Shown: positions 21,182 through 34,700 of the stretch, one piece after another
Position numbering within the stretch: position 1 is the stretch's first letter
Layout: every line of letters starts with the position of its first letter
The notes under the pieces: model-generated
What the model was told of the DNA's origin: nothing
Seen by the model: the letters and a program-made list of their open reading frames with translations, nothing else
Databases searched by the model: none
Program-made: the position numbers and the translations under genes
Assembly: GCA_014529385.2 (NCBI GenBank)
Contig: CM043963.1
Span: forward strand, 7,055,001-7,119,000
Reading direction: 5' to 3'
Source of the DNA: Adiantum capillus-veneris
Taxonomy: Eukaryota; Streptophyta; Polypodiopsida; Polypodiales; Pteridaceae
Length of the DNA: 64,000 bases

Positions 21182-22054
21182 TTATTCATTTGATTCTCTA
21201 GTTAGGCCTCTTGAAAGGAGACTTGGATGTTGTTGTAGACCTCTGTTGACTGTCTTTTGACTAAGAGTACTGAAAGATTTAAGAATCCAAATCCTCCTAT
21301 TACCTTTGTAGCTTCTTTGGTGACTTTTTTTGGCATGAGTTCTTGTTGAGCTTTTGAGATCTTCATGCAGCTTGTTTGTAAGTGCCATTGGCTACTGGTC
21401 AACTGGTAGCCAAATTCTTGTATATCCTATGTAAAATCCTTGTGCAAGAAGAAAATTCTCTAGAATCCACCTTTGAGTTGTATCTTCTGGAGAGGTGTGG
21501 AAGACTTTAGTAGTACTCGGTGTTGTTCTCTTGTATTGCCCCTTCTTAGGTATCTTAGAATGTTGTAGAGGTTGATACCTATTTGGTATTCTTCTCTCAG
21601 AGGGATTCAATTGCACTTCATATGTTGTGATCTTTGGTTTTGGTACCCATACATGTCTATTACCTTTGTAGAACTTGTGTTCTTCCAAATTGTATTGTAA
21701 ATCTATCCATCATATGTGTTTGTCTTTCTATGTTGATCTTTTATCTTCAATCCACACCAGATCACTGACTTTTACTAGACTGCTCGAAATAAACACTTTC
21801 TTGACTTTCTCATGCTTCAACGAGTACTTGGGCTAATATACCTTTACTTTTTTGGGGTTTTCCATTGAGTTTCTATTTGGGTAAGTGAATGATTGACATT
21901 TTTGAAAGCTTGAATCACTTGAGGGAATTGATCCATCACGGTTCTTTGATGTAGAAGCACATGTTGTCACATCTATTATGCTAGTAGGTGGAGGGTCCAC
22001 TTTAGCTTTGCCTTTGTCTATAGAATATGTCGGTGATTCTTGTGACATTTGCAA
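21182..22054 (-). pseudogene. Degenerate minus-strand coding region, unknown family
   Basis: Three adjacent frames (22054-21833, 21688-21392, 21402-21182) look like pieces of one decayed protein, rich in Lys, Ser, Thr and Pro. A phrase recurs in different pieces: YKGNRHVWVPKP near 21665 and YKGNRRIWILKS near 21300. That suggests a protein with internal repeats. I do not recognise it. A retroelement gag-like protein is possible but unsupported. Confidence 0.35.
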
Positions 22055-22698
22055 CTTTCAATCCATCATTAGTGGTATCTGTAATAGTTTCTTACTACCA
22101 CTTTGTAAAGGAGAGCAAAAGCATTCTACCTTCTTTGTAGTTCTTGTGTTGGTCTAACCTCTATAAGCATTTCTTTTGAAAGTATCACTTTGAACTTTAC
22201 CTGCTCTTCATACTTTTGGGTGTTAATACTAGCAACCAAGTAATTTTGCCACATGGCATGCCAGAGAATCCACCTTTTCCCATGATAGATGTATGCTTGT
22301 GTGAATATGCAAGGATAATTATTTGTTAATCCCCATCAGATATTCCATTGGTGAGAATTATGATCTAAGTGTGTTTGATGCATATTGCCAGATAAGTAGA
22401 TGTGGACTACAAGGCCTCATCCATTTCAGGTGGCTTCCACTTTTGCAATAAAGAGCAATGTTTATTTAACTATTAGTCCATTAAGAATCTCTCTTTAACC
22501 ATTAAAAGGTCTATTTTCAATAGGATAGAGGTGCTAATTTAGATACATTTGAAATGTAGGAGCCAATAGAAGGAAATTCAAATTTTAGTGGAGCTAAAAA
22601 GAAAGCGCTTGTCAAGCTTTGAATGTATCCAATGCTAATCCCATCATGAATCCTCATCATTTTGAAAAGAATGTGAAGCTAATTAAAGGTTTCTCTTG

Positions 22699-22818
22699 TT
22701 TTGGACTTTGTCCACTCATTGGCACCGTCACCCTAAAGTAGAGCTATTTTTTCCTAAGTTTTGGACGTTGTCCACTCATTGGCACCGTCACCCTAAAGTA
22801 GAGCTATTTTTTCCTAAG
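22699..22818. repeat. 60-bp tandem duplication
   Basis: Two adjacent 60-bp copies (GTTTTGGAC...CCTAA) differ by one base in the main block (CTTTG versus CGTTG). Confidence 0.92.
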
Positions 22819-25063
22819 TAGGATGTACCTCTTACTTTTTAGCTTACTTTTTAGGTTTAGTAAATACAAGGAACTACATACACCCAAGGGAGGAGCTCAC
22901 TTTTGCATGGAAACGGATTGGACCCACTCTGTGCACTTCGCCTTGTACATGTTGCTTTTTTGTGCACATCATCTCTATGGATGAGCATAAAGTGTCTACA
23001 TAGCACTGCACATATTATAGAAGGAAGAGCAAAACGAATTGAAGGCTAAAGAGATTGGCAGGGACGGTGTATTGCTTGGATCAAAAGATAGAATGGTTCT
23101 TTACGTTAAAGATTACAAATAAGTATTGAGCTGAAAGAAAGAGTGTACTAGAGACTTACACTAGTCTCCTTATCATATGGGCAATCCCTCGATGCAATGT
23201 TTTGTAAAACTAAGTTACTATCTCCTATTTTTCTTTTTATCTACTACACACAAAGCGACAAGTTTTGTTCCTTTTAGAATGTCCTTTATGCGTTTTTCTA
23301 GGTTTTATACATTTTTGTTTGAATCTTAAGACACCATTAAAGCGGCAAGTCCTTCATGCATATTGAGAAAGCTCTGTGCATACATTTTCACTTGAAATTG
23401 AAACACCACCAAGGGGTAAGGCATAGTTGTGGGTAAGATCCGACTCTAGCAACCCATTTATGCATAACCTACTTGATATTCATCTCAAGTTTTGGTTTGG
23501 GTTCAGGCTTGTGCTTGCTCATAATAACTTGTAAGTTGATTGTAGCTTTTGTCTCAATTGTAAAAAGAGAAATCCATTGAATGCCTAGCATCTCTATGAA
23601 AGTCCACAAAGCACAAGAACAGCTCCCTTTCGCATGCGAAAAGTATTTTTGTGTGAGGATGATATAACAAAACAAGGCCAAAACTAAATAATGTTGCGAA
23701 AAAGGGGTTGCATGGGAGAAGATTAAAGTAGTTGCAAGAGAAGAAAGCATCTCCATTGGATACTATGGTAGTGTGTCACCACGCGCACAGCTCTCGCAAG
23801 CACTAATAATCATAATAAGAATCGTTAAGCCAATGATGGGTCCTTACACATGTTTTTTTTTTTGATGTGACTGTATATCTTGACCAATGTGAGCATCATC
23901 CCTTGCAAACATCCCTCATTTGGATAATTTATAGGTGATTACAAAAGCATGAGTGATTCATCCGTATCAACAATGGTGAAGCATTTTGTTGTATGGGCGG
24001 AAAGTACACCTCGCTTATAATTAAGGAGACGAAAGCTATGCAAATCAATCTCCATTAAGTAAACTAGCTTAAGAGCAACTACCACAATATGAAAGGGCAT
24101 AAGGTCTTAGATGTACGCATGAACAACAAGGGTGCAAGATCCATCGTGTTCCTTGTCTTATGTTTAGTTTTCTAGGGTCCTTGTTCACTTTTGGTCGTCC
24201 TCTAGCCCCAAGTTTACTATATGCAGCCCTTTGTTTGCCTTCATGATGGGTCCACGTTGTGGTGATGCATTGTCAGGAGCTTATTCTCGAGTGGTTGCCT
24301 TGTCTTGAATTCAGGCACAGTGTGAAAGGCTTCAACAAATTCTCACAAATGAAGATGGGGACCTGCATTTCCATGAGTAATACTAATCAAGTGCACTCTT
24401 GACAAATCAAACTCCTATAACTCCAATTTTGGCATTGGATGCGATCTACACATGCCAAAGTACGTGCAAAACGAACACACTATAATGTAATTAGCATGCA
24501 ACAATATTTTGGGGTAGGATTATGTAACTTTACAGTTCTTTGTTATACTACAGCAATCCTTATTATTCAGCTTCTAAGAGCTTCCCTTAGACCAAATCAG
24601 CTTGGGAATTGAGATTGTACACAGGGTTTTACTAAGAATGAAGCTTCCTAACCAGTAATATACCTTCCCTAATTCTGAAATGCATTTAACGAGACATCAG
24701 TTGAACGCTCAAAAACACTGCAAATTACAATCTTGAGAGTCAGAAAATATAAAGAAAAGTGAGGTAGATGCTAGCATGGACTGAAACGAGAGAGAGAGCT
24801 TTCCAAGGGTCATGGTAACATCCTTTCACAAACAAGGACTCAGATCATCCTACATGAAGTGGATCCAATCGAGTAAAATTACAATCACTTCATTTAGGGA
24901 AGCAAGTTTCAAAAGATACTAAGAAAATTGAAGTAAATACAGTATTCCTTAATATTTTGTAACATCAAAGTAAAGAGACAAGAGTTTAAATAACAGATCC
25001 AATTGGGGGGGTGGGGCACTACCACCCATGTGTAATCACATGTGTGTTTTCCTACCTGGAAAG
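22819..25063. other. Unassigned DNA downstream of the ferroportin gene
   Basis: No supported gene. A hydrophobic minus-strand frame at 23469-23756 has no recognisable domain. The interval includes the 3' flank of the ferroportin-like gene, but no AATAAA is evident on the minus strand close to its stop codon. Confidence 0.45.
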
Positions 25064-25351
25064 CTAATCATTCAAGGATAAGTCAAATGTAGGCAATGCG
25101 GACGTGTTTGACATCCACCGATAATATGCAACCGTCGCTCCTACTACTGCTGCCAAGGATAGAGCCGCCAGACAACCGAAGTGAGAAACATCATTGGCTA
25201 TGATAGCCACACCCAGCATCACCAACTCCGCCAGACTTGCCAGAGAAACCTCAGTAGTTCCTACCGTATTTGCTTCAGAGGAATGAACTGCAGTTTGCAA
25301 AATCTGTCCACCTATTATATCATAGGTGAAGTGGCCTAGCCGTGAAAGTAC
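25064..25351 (-). CDS. IREG3: IREG3-like terminal exon h
   Basis: 288 nt including the TAG stop at 25064-25066. It carries the conserved [18 protein letters not shown] and [14 protein letters not shown] segments and a final hydrophobic helix before a short polar tail. Confidence 0.92.
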   Translation of the reverse strand, partial: VLSRLGHFTYDIIGGQILQTAVHSSEANTVGTTEVSLASLAELVMLGVAIIANDVSHFGCLAALSLAAVVGATVAYYRWMSNTSALPTFDLSLND

Positions 25352-28300
25352 CTAGTCACAAACCAAGAAGGGTTAGACAGATAGGTGCCTAAACCATATT
25401 ACACCTTATCCAAGCATGAAAGAGGTACAACTTTACTCACAATTGCTGCTAGGAAAAATTGAAGAGAATGAAGATGACGCATGGAGTTGCTCCAGTAAAT
25501 AAGAACTGCTACAGCCAGTAAGGAAGCTTGGAACACAAGGCCAACAGCCCCTGACTGAAAATCACATGACACAAAGGTAGTCATCCAGAATATCCTACAC
25601 TTATCGGCATCTGGCATTATGAATTGATTTTCCAGCATCATGACTTCAACTCACCCTCAGTAAACCCAATTTACGAACCAAGGTAGTCGAGAGAAATGTT
25701 GCTCCAAAACCCATCAAGGCACCTATTCCGCTGAAAGCCCCAATAATGGAGGGATTCATGCCTGCTCAAAAGGCTGATGCAATTAGTAGCCCACACCACA
25801 GGATAACATGAAAACCATCTCACATCTTGTAGGAAACAAATATTACCTTGCTGTGTCAGAAAAGATGTCATGAGGCTTCCTGGAGCTAAGGCGACATTGA
25901 AAAATAAAAACACGGCAGCTAGACTGACAGGCAATGCGGGCTGCGACAGGTATTGAATCCATCCACGCTTTAACATCTCAAGGCCATCTGTTCCTGCAGT
26001 AGATGTATTTTCCAAAGTGACGTAAGACTAACACCCAGATCTCCCTATGACGAAGGAGAATTTCAATGTAAAGAGTACTCCAAACAAGTGCGTCAGTCAC
26101 AGCTCACTAAATGGTTTTTGGACTTTATCAGTCAACAATCTCAGGAATCGATGTCTATTTTGCATTTGTTTTATGTCCCTCAAATTTGCGTATACCTAGC
26201 TGAATCCGAGATAAGCCCACAATCACCTTAAAAAGGAAAGCAAGCTATACACTCGTGAAAATTCCCAAGCCTATGGGCAGTTTTTATTAACTAATGGAAG
26301 GATCTTTTTCTCCGGAAAAAAAAAACTACTCCATTGGAGTTCGGCACCGCTCTCTTTTTTTTTCCCAAGAAAAAGATCCTTCTATTAGTTAATGAAACTG
26401 CCCATAGGGCTACAACCACCTCTACAAGAAAGGGCTACAACAACATGATGGGGAGACTGTCCCAATGAAAAAATAGCATATGTACAATGAGGCTAAATCA
26501 AGAGATGGGAGGAGGGAAAAGCCACACAGGCGGACGGTAGTGCCATCTGAGTACACCCTGGACCATGGTGAAGAAAGGCCCAAGACACCAGAGTCAAAGA
26601 AAAACCTCTCTGCGCCGCATGTGGTCGGAGCTGCCCTGGAGTCTCTCGAGCTGTCCTCTGAGAGTATGGATCAGCTCTAGCCAAAGATCCCGAACAATCT
26701 TTGCTGGTGGTACAGGGAGAGCCTCGAAGATGCAGAAGCAGCGGGCCCACCAGATGAACCAGAGTGTCAGGCCATTGATGAGCTCCCAACACTCCTCTCT
26801 CTAACTGCACCACTCCTGTGGAGTAAGCTCTGTGGAAGGCTGGAGTGTAGGTCGACCCCCCTGCATCACTATCATGCTGCTGGTGGAAGATAGCTCGAAT
26901 TGAAGTGCCGGGCCTGTGAGAGTGGACCAAGCAGCTGCCCCCCAAGTGTACTGCCGAGCTGTGTAAAGGGCTGGCATCAACCGAAGAACACGAAGCCACA
27001 CCTGCTGTGCCAAAGGACAGTCCCAAAGACAGTGACACTGACTCTCCACAAGATAGTCACAAGCTGCACATGCGGCCGAAAGACCACTATGTACAAGCCA
27101 GCTTCCACCTGCTATAGCTCTGTGAGCAACCAGCCACTGGAACAAAGTGACTCGTCTCGGCTGTTTGGAGTCCCACAACATCTCCCAAAAAACTGCCAAG
27201 AACGCAGCTGTGAGACCCTCCTCCTGCCAATGAGGTGCTGTAGCAAGGCGAGTCTCTCTCTGTGCTGCCAGTATGTGACGCCCCAGTTGAACAGTGTGCT
27301 GAAAGAAAGGGACACCCGGGTGGTCTGAACAGGAGAAAGGGTCCCTCCAGAGCCACTCTCCAGGATCCCACTGTACTCGTGCCAGGGGACAGCTCTCCCA
27401 AGCCCACAGTCTCCAGTGGCCAATCTCAAAAGCTGCAAGGTCGGGATCTATGACACAAGTCCTCCCATAGATGCCCACCACTCGGATCCTCTGAAAACAG
27501 CACTCTGACACCTGCGGGGCCTCTACTGCAACTCGGTGTAAGCGTCCCTCACCTTGTAGCTCGAAAAACAGGGAGGGTACAATCTCTGATCAAGCCCGAA
27601 CTGAGATGAGAACCTCCAGTCGCGTGAAGGCTCCCATCCACCTACACGCTGCTGACTCGAGAGGTGTGAGCCACTCAGCTGGTACTGCCTTTGAGATGTT
27701 CTGACACATGCTCTGCACCCCTCTCATGCCCTGTAGTAGCTGAAGACTCTGAAGCTCCTCTGACAAGCCTAAAAACTGTAACCAATCACTTAGCGAGCGT
27801 GTTGGACCCTCTGCCATGGGACCCCAAGAAACATGAGGCCAACTACCAACCAAGTGGCCTCTCTGAGTGCTAACCATGGGGTTCCAAACAAGGGGCTGTC
27901 TCAAGCGCTCCTCCGTGCAAGTAGGCTGACGCTGCTCGAGGCCTTGCCGCAACTGCTCCCAAAATCGGAGTAAACTCACAACGAAGCGGTCCTCCAGTCT
28001 CCTGCTCAAGCCAACTTTGCACATCTCTGTGAAAATCCATCTGGTCGCCAGGGCCCTCCAGCCTGAGGCACCCTAGCACTGAGCCGCTGAAGCAAGAACT
28101 CCTTCAAGGGCTCCTCACCTGGAAAAAGTCCTCTGACGATGAACTTCCCAAGAAGGGCTCTGATGTGCTGTGTTGGGTCTATGATCCCTAGCCCTCCCTG
28201 AGAACAAGGAAAAGTGATGACCTGCCATGCCACTTTGACCCATGCTATCTGAGTGTCACGCCTTGACCAAAGGAAGTTCCTGATCAGCCTCTCAACCTAG

Positions 28301-31300
28301 CTGATACAAGAACTCGAGAAGATCCAACAAGAAGTGATGTACCACATAGTAGCCAACAACACCTAGTTGGCCACTACAACTCCGCCTACCAGAGAAAGTC
28401 GTGCGGAGCTCCAATGTAACAACTTCCTCCTAATAGACAGGAGGAGGGGAGCAATCTGCTGCTCGGGAGACAAGTCCAAACCAACCTAACAGCCCAGGTA
28501 CCAAACTGCAATCCCTGGGGGAATCCACCTGAAACCTTCACCTGGCATCCAATCGGGCATAGGGGCACTACCAACCGAGAAAGCCACTGTCTTTCTCCAC
28601 TTGATCAATGGGCCAGATGCACAACAGAAAGTCTCAAGAGCATGCTCGCACCTGTGAAGGTTGGCCTCCTGGCCATCCAAGTACAAGGCTGAGTCGTCTA
28701 CAAACTCAGTGTGAAGTAGCTCATCTCTCCGAATAGGAAGTGCTAAGCCACGCGAACCAACTTGCTGTGAAACCAAAAACCTGCTCATCGCCTCAGCATA
28801 GAACAGAAAGAGGAATGGGGCAAGAGGGCAGCCCTGTCTGACCAAACGCGTGAGCATGAAACAATCCCCTCTACCATATGACAAAAGTACTTGACCATAT
28901 GCCCGTCTGTACAAAGTTGACACCCCTCTGATCCAAGCATCTGAGAAGCCCACTGTCGTAGGCCTTCTCAAAGTCGAGAAGAAGAATCACCAGATCCTCA
29001 CCACAGAGCCACGCTAGGGCAGAAGCCTCCCAAAAAGTAAAGGTCTTGTCAAGAATACTACGCTCCTTGACAAAACCTGTCTGAGTCCCATGTATAATGC
29101 TCTCTAGAAGACAAGGCATTTGTGCCCACACCTGCTCTGCATGCATCTTGACGCTCCGACTGAGGCTCTGCAGACAGTAGATCACGGTAGAAATCAGTGG
29201 CAACTGCACGCATGTTCTCTGGCTCTGAAGCAACTGCCTCAAAGAAAGCTCCTGTCACTCTGTCACCCACCTAGGTCCACTGAGATGCCTGTGGATGGAA
29301 AGCAAACTCATGGCACCTCTCCTCTGTGCTGACGAGCTCCTAGCGAGCCTGCTGTAACTGCTCCTCCAACCAAGGATTGTCTGGATGCTGCTCCTGCATC
29401 TTCTGTAGGGAAGCAACACCCCGTCAAAGACATTGCCGCTCCTCTCTCGCTGCAGTCAGGCGAGCCGAAGACTCCTGGAGAAAGAGTCGACTAAGCTGAG
29501 CAAGTCCTGAGGCCACTCTGCCAGCAAGAGAATCCTGCATGTCTAACCTCTCTGTCCAAAGAGCCTCACTCGCTCTCTAAGCACCGAGTCCAGCAAAACC
29601 CTCTCTGGGATGCGAAGTATCGTGCTCCCCCTCCTCTGTCTATCAGTCATTTAAGGATCACTGGAGCATGGTCCGAAAAGGTGGTCACTACAAGAATGCC
29701 TAATGTCCCTCCCAAGTCACAGAAGTGGTCACTAGTGTAAAAGCAATCTATCCGAGATAGATTCACGCCTCCGACTCTGCCGTCCGAACTAGAGAAGACC
29801 AGGTTGTCTGGGGGCCTCGCAAAACTGGAATGTTGCCACACATCTGTAACCCGCAGTCATACAAAACCTCTCCCAAGCTACCAGCTCAACTCCATGCACA
29901 TTAGTATGGCTAACACCAATCCTGTCAGATGGTTCCTCCAATATGTTGAAGTCACCCCCTATGCACCATTGCTCTGCCTACGGCAAAGACTCTAACAATC
30001 TGAGACTAAAACTCTGCACGTGCACTCGCCACATTGGGCGCATAGATGTTCAGGAAGCCCACGAGACAACCCCGAACCTGCATAGTGATCCATTGAGCCC
30101 TACCTAGCACAATAATCCCTCTGCCCACAATGGCCTGCAGCAAAGAATCTGCAATAGTCATACATACCCCGCCCTGGATGCCTCCAAGTCCAAAAGCAGC
30201 TGACCAAAAAGTCTCATACCATCCACGCAAAAGCTGACTGACACCGTCTAATGCGGCTCTCACACAGATGATACTCCTGTAGCATAAACAGGTCAATCTC
30301 TCCTCCCACGAGGCATCGCTGAAGCTCCTAATGCAGTCAGCCCTCTGACGGAGAAAATGGGGCCCACCTAGTCCCTGTACATTCCATGAGACAATATACC
30401 TTCATAAGTTCAGAATAGTCTGAACTCACGAATTATAAGAGGGAATAAAGCACTCATAAAACTATAAAAGCAAGGGACACACGAAAAGAAAACAAAAACA
30501 AAAACAAACTAACTAACTAACTAAATCACTTTGATTGCTTCGAAACAAAACTAGATAAAACAAAACATTATTAACTTAAAAATGTTTTCAAAAAAGGTAT
30601 GTGTAAAATAAGTTGACACAACTTACTTGGCTTAAAACAAGTACTCAACTTTAAGCGCAAGAAAAAAAAAAAAAGGAGGGGGGAGGGGGGAGGGGACTGT
30701 CGAGGGTGAAGCTGAGGTGGAGGCTGGAGCAGGGACCTCATCCTACTAAAGAGGGTCGGATCAGTTCCCCGTGGAAACCCACTGCTGCTAGGCAGGAGCA
30801 TGAGGACCGCTTTGAGTGCCAGGCTGGCGCGGTGGCCCCTGCCAACGTCAACCACGAACCTGCTGCCAGCCCTCCTCTGCTTGAGCCCCAGGCTCGAAGG
30901 GTGGCTCTGTCTGTGTACTCTGTGGCTCTGCCTGCTGTTGCTAGCGAGCCTTTGAGGACTGGGATTGGGCATGTGGTGCAAGTCGGGGTCTCCTCCGTGG
31001 ACAAGCCTTCGCGAGATGGCCCATCTGACGACAAATGAAACACTGATTCGGGAGGCCTGAATACTCCATGCTCTGTCGGAACCAACCCCCACTCACCCGA
31101 GGAAGTAAGATAACCTTCGGAAGAGTATGGGTGTCCCTAACCAGAACACGTACCGAGGGAATATCGGCCGCCTTGGCAGCTACTGAGGCTGCTGTGCGAG
31201 GTGTCTCCAGGACAGTCCCAATCATTGAGCCTATCCTGGACAAAAGTGGTAGGTACTCCCTCCTCCAACCAGGAAAGCAGATGGAGATGGGAAGGTCTGC

Positions 31301-31701
31301 CTCCTCTACCAGAACATCTGAAGCAGGGTCAAAACCATGTCTCCACTATCGAACGTGGGCTCAAACTGCTCGAATGGTCAAGGGGCTCATGGCGATGACC
31401 TTGGACACCATCTCGAAGGTCTCAAACTCGATCTGATAGTAGCCGCCTCCGAGGAACTCGACATCCAAGATCTTGCCCACCTCTGCGAGAAGGCGGGCTT
31501 GGAGAAGATCACGCAGCTCTCCTCTGCTGGGTTTGGTGCCGAGAATCTTGCAGATGACGGAGGTCGCCTGGAGACGCTCCACCTCTGCTGCGAGGCTCGC
31601 TTGCTCTGTCGGTGAAAGAGCAAGTTGGATGGTGGGCTCTGCAGGGCCGGGCGAGGGGCGGGGCTGAGGCGGATGCGAACTGAGGCAGCGGGATGGGTGG
31701 T

Positions 31702-31736
<35 letters not shown>

Positions 31737-34700
31737 GGGGCGGGCTGGCACAAGTGGGCAAAGGCCATGGGGGGGACTGGCGCGCGGGTGCACACTGTAG
31801 GGCAGGGACACGCGAAGCTAAGCCGGGGGGGGCGAGAGGGAGAGGTCAGTGATAGCAAGGGAGGGAGCGCACAGCAGCAGCAACGAGCTCGTCGGGGATT
31901 AACAAGAGCTACTTCTTCGACACGGCTCTCTTTGGCTGCCAGAGTTGTAGTGATCAACCAGGTGTTCTTGGCTACTATTAGTTACATCACGTCTTGCTAG
32001 ATTTTCTCAAGTTCCTGCATCGGCCAGATGGAGAGGCTGATCAAGAATTTTTTGTGGTCAGCGCGTGACACCCAATCAGCCCGAACCAAAGTGTCCTGGC
32101 AGGTCATCACTTTACCATGTTCTCGGGGGAGGGCTGGGGATCATCGATTCAGCACGCCAAACCAGAGCCCTCCTTGGGAAGCTAGTGATCAAAGGACTTC
32201 TTCTAGGGGAGGAGCACTGGAAGGACCTATAGCTTCATCGGATTCGAGCTCGAGTCCCTTATGCGAGCGGCCCTTGGGGCCCGTCCATTAGGTGGATTTT
32301 TACACATATGCACAGGGTTGTTGCAGGAGCCTGGAGGACCAATTTGCTGGGAGCCTTCTTAGGTCATGGGAGTAGTTGATGTTACGTGCACATCTAACCC
32401 TATGCGCACGTACACAAGCTACTTCATGACAAGGGTTCTGGCTTTTTTGTGAGTCTGTTCGCAGACCGTGCATGTCCAAACACTTAAGAGTAGATGCATA
32501 TCCTCTGGTTGCACACAGCATGATCATCAACAATATCATCAGATTCCATCAGGAGCATTTTACAATGCACAAAACCTATTGTCCCTATTTTAGCCATTTT
32601 TCACTTATTATTAATAAGTGACTTTGTTGGGAAACCGGGTAGGGCAAATTGGGCAAGATAATATATAAGCAAACTAGCGCTAGAAGCTGCAGATACCACA
32701 ATTGAAGTGCACCTTCTCAGCAAGACGGCACGAGGACCTAGCGTTTTCAAGCCACCAAAGACAGCCAATGTTTTTCATCAAGTGCACATCAGCCCAGCGT
32801 TTTGCCACTTGCAGATCAGCCTGGTGTTTGCAGATTCCCTAGCGTTTTTGCAACAGATACAGATTCAGCCCTATCGTTTTTGGACCAGCACCTCAGCCTA
32901 GAGTTTTGCAGATTTCCGGTGTCATAACCATTTTCTGCATCAATGTTTTCAGTTTTCAGCATATAGACTCTGCACGGTAGCCCCCGCACCTTGCAGATCT
33001 CACCTTCCCGCAGCAGATCCTCGCCACACGGTTAGATCAGCAAGCGTTTGCAGTTTCAGCCCGCTATTCGCAGATTTCAGCATTTGCAGTTTTGCAGTTT
33101 GAGCCCGCTATTCGCAGATTTCAGCATCTGCGTTTTCAGCACATCATCGTCGCCATCGCCGTCGTCACCGACATAGAGTCAGAATTCAGCAGATACAAGA
33201 TTTGCAGATTTCAGCCATTAGCGTTTTCAGATTTCAGCCCGTCTCGTCGTCGTCCTCATCGTCAGCAAGTCCATTGCATTGTAGAGATTTGTGCAATCAA
33301 TAGTAGACAGCGCTTGCAGAGTGGGGCCTTCGGAGGAGGGTTTGACAACATTCTGGTGTCATATTCTTCTCTATCTCTATCTCTCAGCCTCAGCACCTTC
33401 ATTCACAGTGTTTATCCACTTTGTTTGTGATCACTTGCACTCTCTCACTAAAGAAACGGAACGCTCTCCCTTCCGTAAGTAAAAGGAACCCTTGAGCACA
33501 GTTCGGAGCACTCATCTTGAGCAAAGTTCAACATTCACTTCCGTTGCACCTTACGTTGGTATTAGAGCTTTGGCAGTGTCCTATATCACTCAAGGAAAGA
33601 ACCACAAAATTTCTTTTGCTTGTCGCGGTCGCACGTAACCCATGTTCACTTGGGCGTGTCAATTCCAAATCGTGTTTTTGAAGAGTGACAGGAAACCCAA
33701 GAAAGAAGGGCTTGTACCGCCTCCCCTTGTTTCTCTTTTTGCTCATTGAGAGTGGACCGTGCACTTAGCGCCCGGCCAATCAACGTGAGGTGGGAAAAAT
33801 CGACGTGAGGTGGGAAAAAGCAATCTTGGTGTGAGCGCAAGGTCGCCAAGGGGTGCACCCGCGGGAAAGAGAAGAGCTCGGGTAAGACACGGATTGCAAG
33901 CAAAAGAACCTCAAGAACTCAAGAACCCAAGTTCCTCGTGAACTTAAGAACCTAAGACTTTAGCGTTAGTCATTACCCAAAAGAAATGGATACTTCGCAT
34001 GGAGGTGATGAGCATGAGAGTGGCGAAGAAGAATTTTTCCCACTATGAGGTTTTTTTTACCCTCCCCCTTCCCCATCTACACCAAGGATTGCACCAAATC
34101 CTATGGAGGCTTTGGTCAAGACGATGATGGACATGATGTTCCAAAAAGACGCGGAACGCGCTACCTTGGACTGCGAGCGCGAAGAAAGAAAGGCTATCTT
34201 GGATCGCGAGCGCGAAAGAAAAGCAGAAGGAAAGGCCGACTTGGAGCGTGAGCGCAAGCAAGCGTGCTTGGCGGCCGAGAAGCAACGGGCAACCTTGGAG
34301 AGTGAGCGCGAGCACGAGCGGCCTTGGAGTTAGAGCGTGAGGCGCAGAGAGACCAACGCATGCAAGAGATGATCCTACAGGTTCTCACCTCGAAACCCGA
34401 GCCGGCCAAAGATGTTGGTGGTTCATCAAGTGGCGCAAACCCCGTCACCGAGAAGTTGACATTTAGTAAGTATGACGGTAAGATGGATGCTAGTGTTATT
34501 CATTCTTGGTTGCATCAATTTAATGCTTATTTTGCAACAACTAAGAAGACGGGGAATAGCAAGGTTCTAACGGCAGCCATGTACCTTGCTAGTGATGCCA
34601 TTAATTGGTACCACATGGCAAGAGGCCCAGCTCGCAGCGCACCTAGAGGCAATCGACGAAGACGCGCCCCTTTCCTTCAATTGGGCCGACTTCCAAGACA

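Larger units (their letters stand above)
26410..31880 (-). mobile_element. LINE-1: plant non-LTR retrotransposon, degenerate
   Basis: The minus strand shows, in LINE order, ORF1 with a DUF4283-like domain and CCHC knuckle, then ORF2 with apurinic endonuclease, reverse transcriptase and a C-terminal RVT zinc-binding domain. Frameshifts and stops break every ORF, so it is inactive. Both ends are approximate. The 5' end meets the oppositely oriented LINE-2 near 31880-31893. A clear poly(A) tail or duplication was not identified. Confidence 0.85.

Noticed and set aside
23469-23756. Hydrophobic minus-strand ORF of 95 codons
   Set aside because: No recognised domain, no codon support in neighbours, typical of AT-rich intergenic DNA.
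26480-27453. Plus-strand ORFs opposite LINE-1 (66-142 codons)
   Set aside because: Antisense shadows of the ORF2 zinc-binding region.
31509-31852. Proline- or glycine-rich ORFs in several frames
   Set aside because: Artefacts of the G34 tract and nearby GC-rich DNA. Only the LINE ORF1 frame has domain support.
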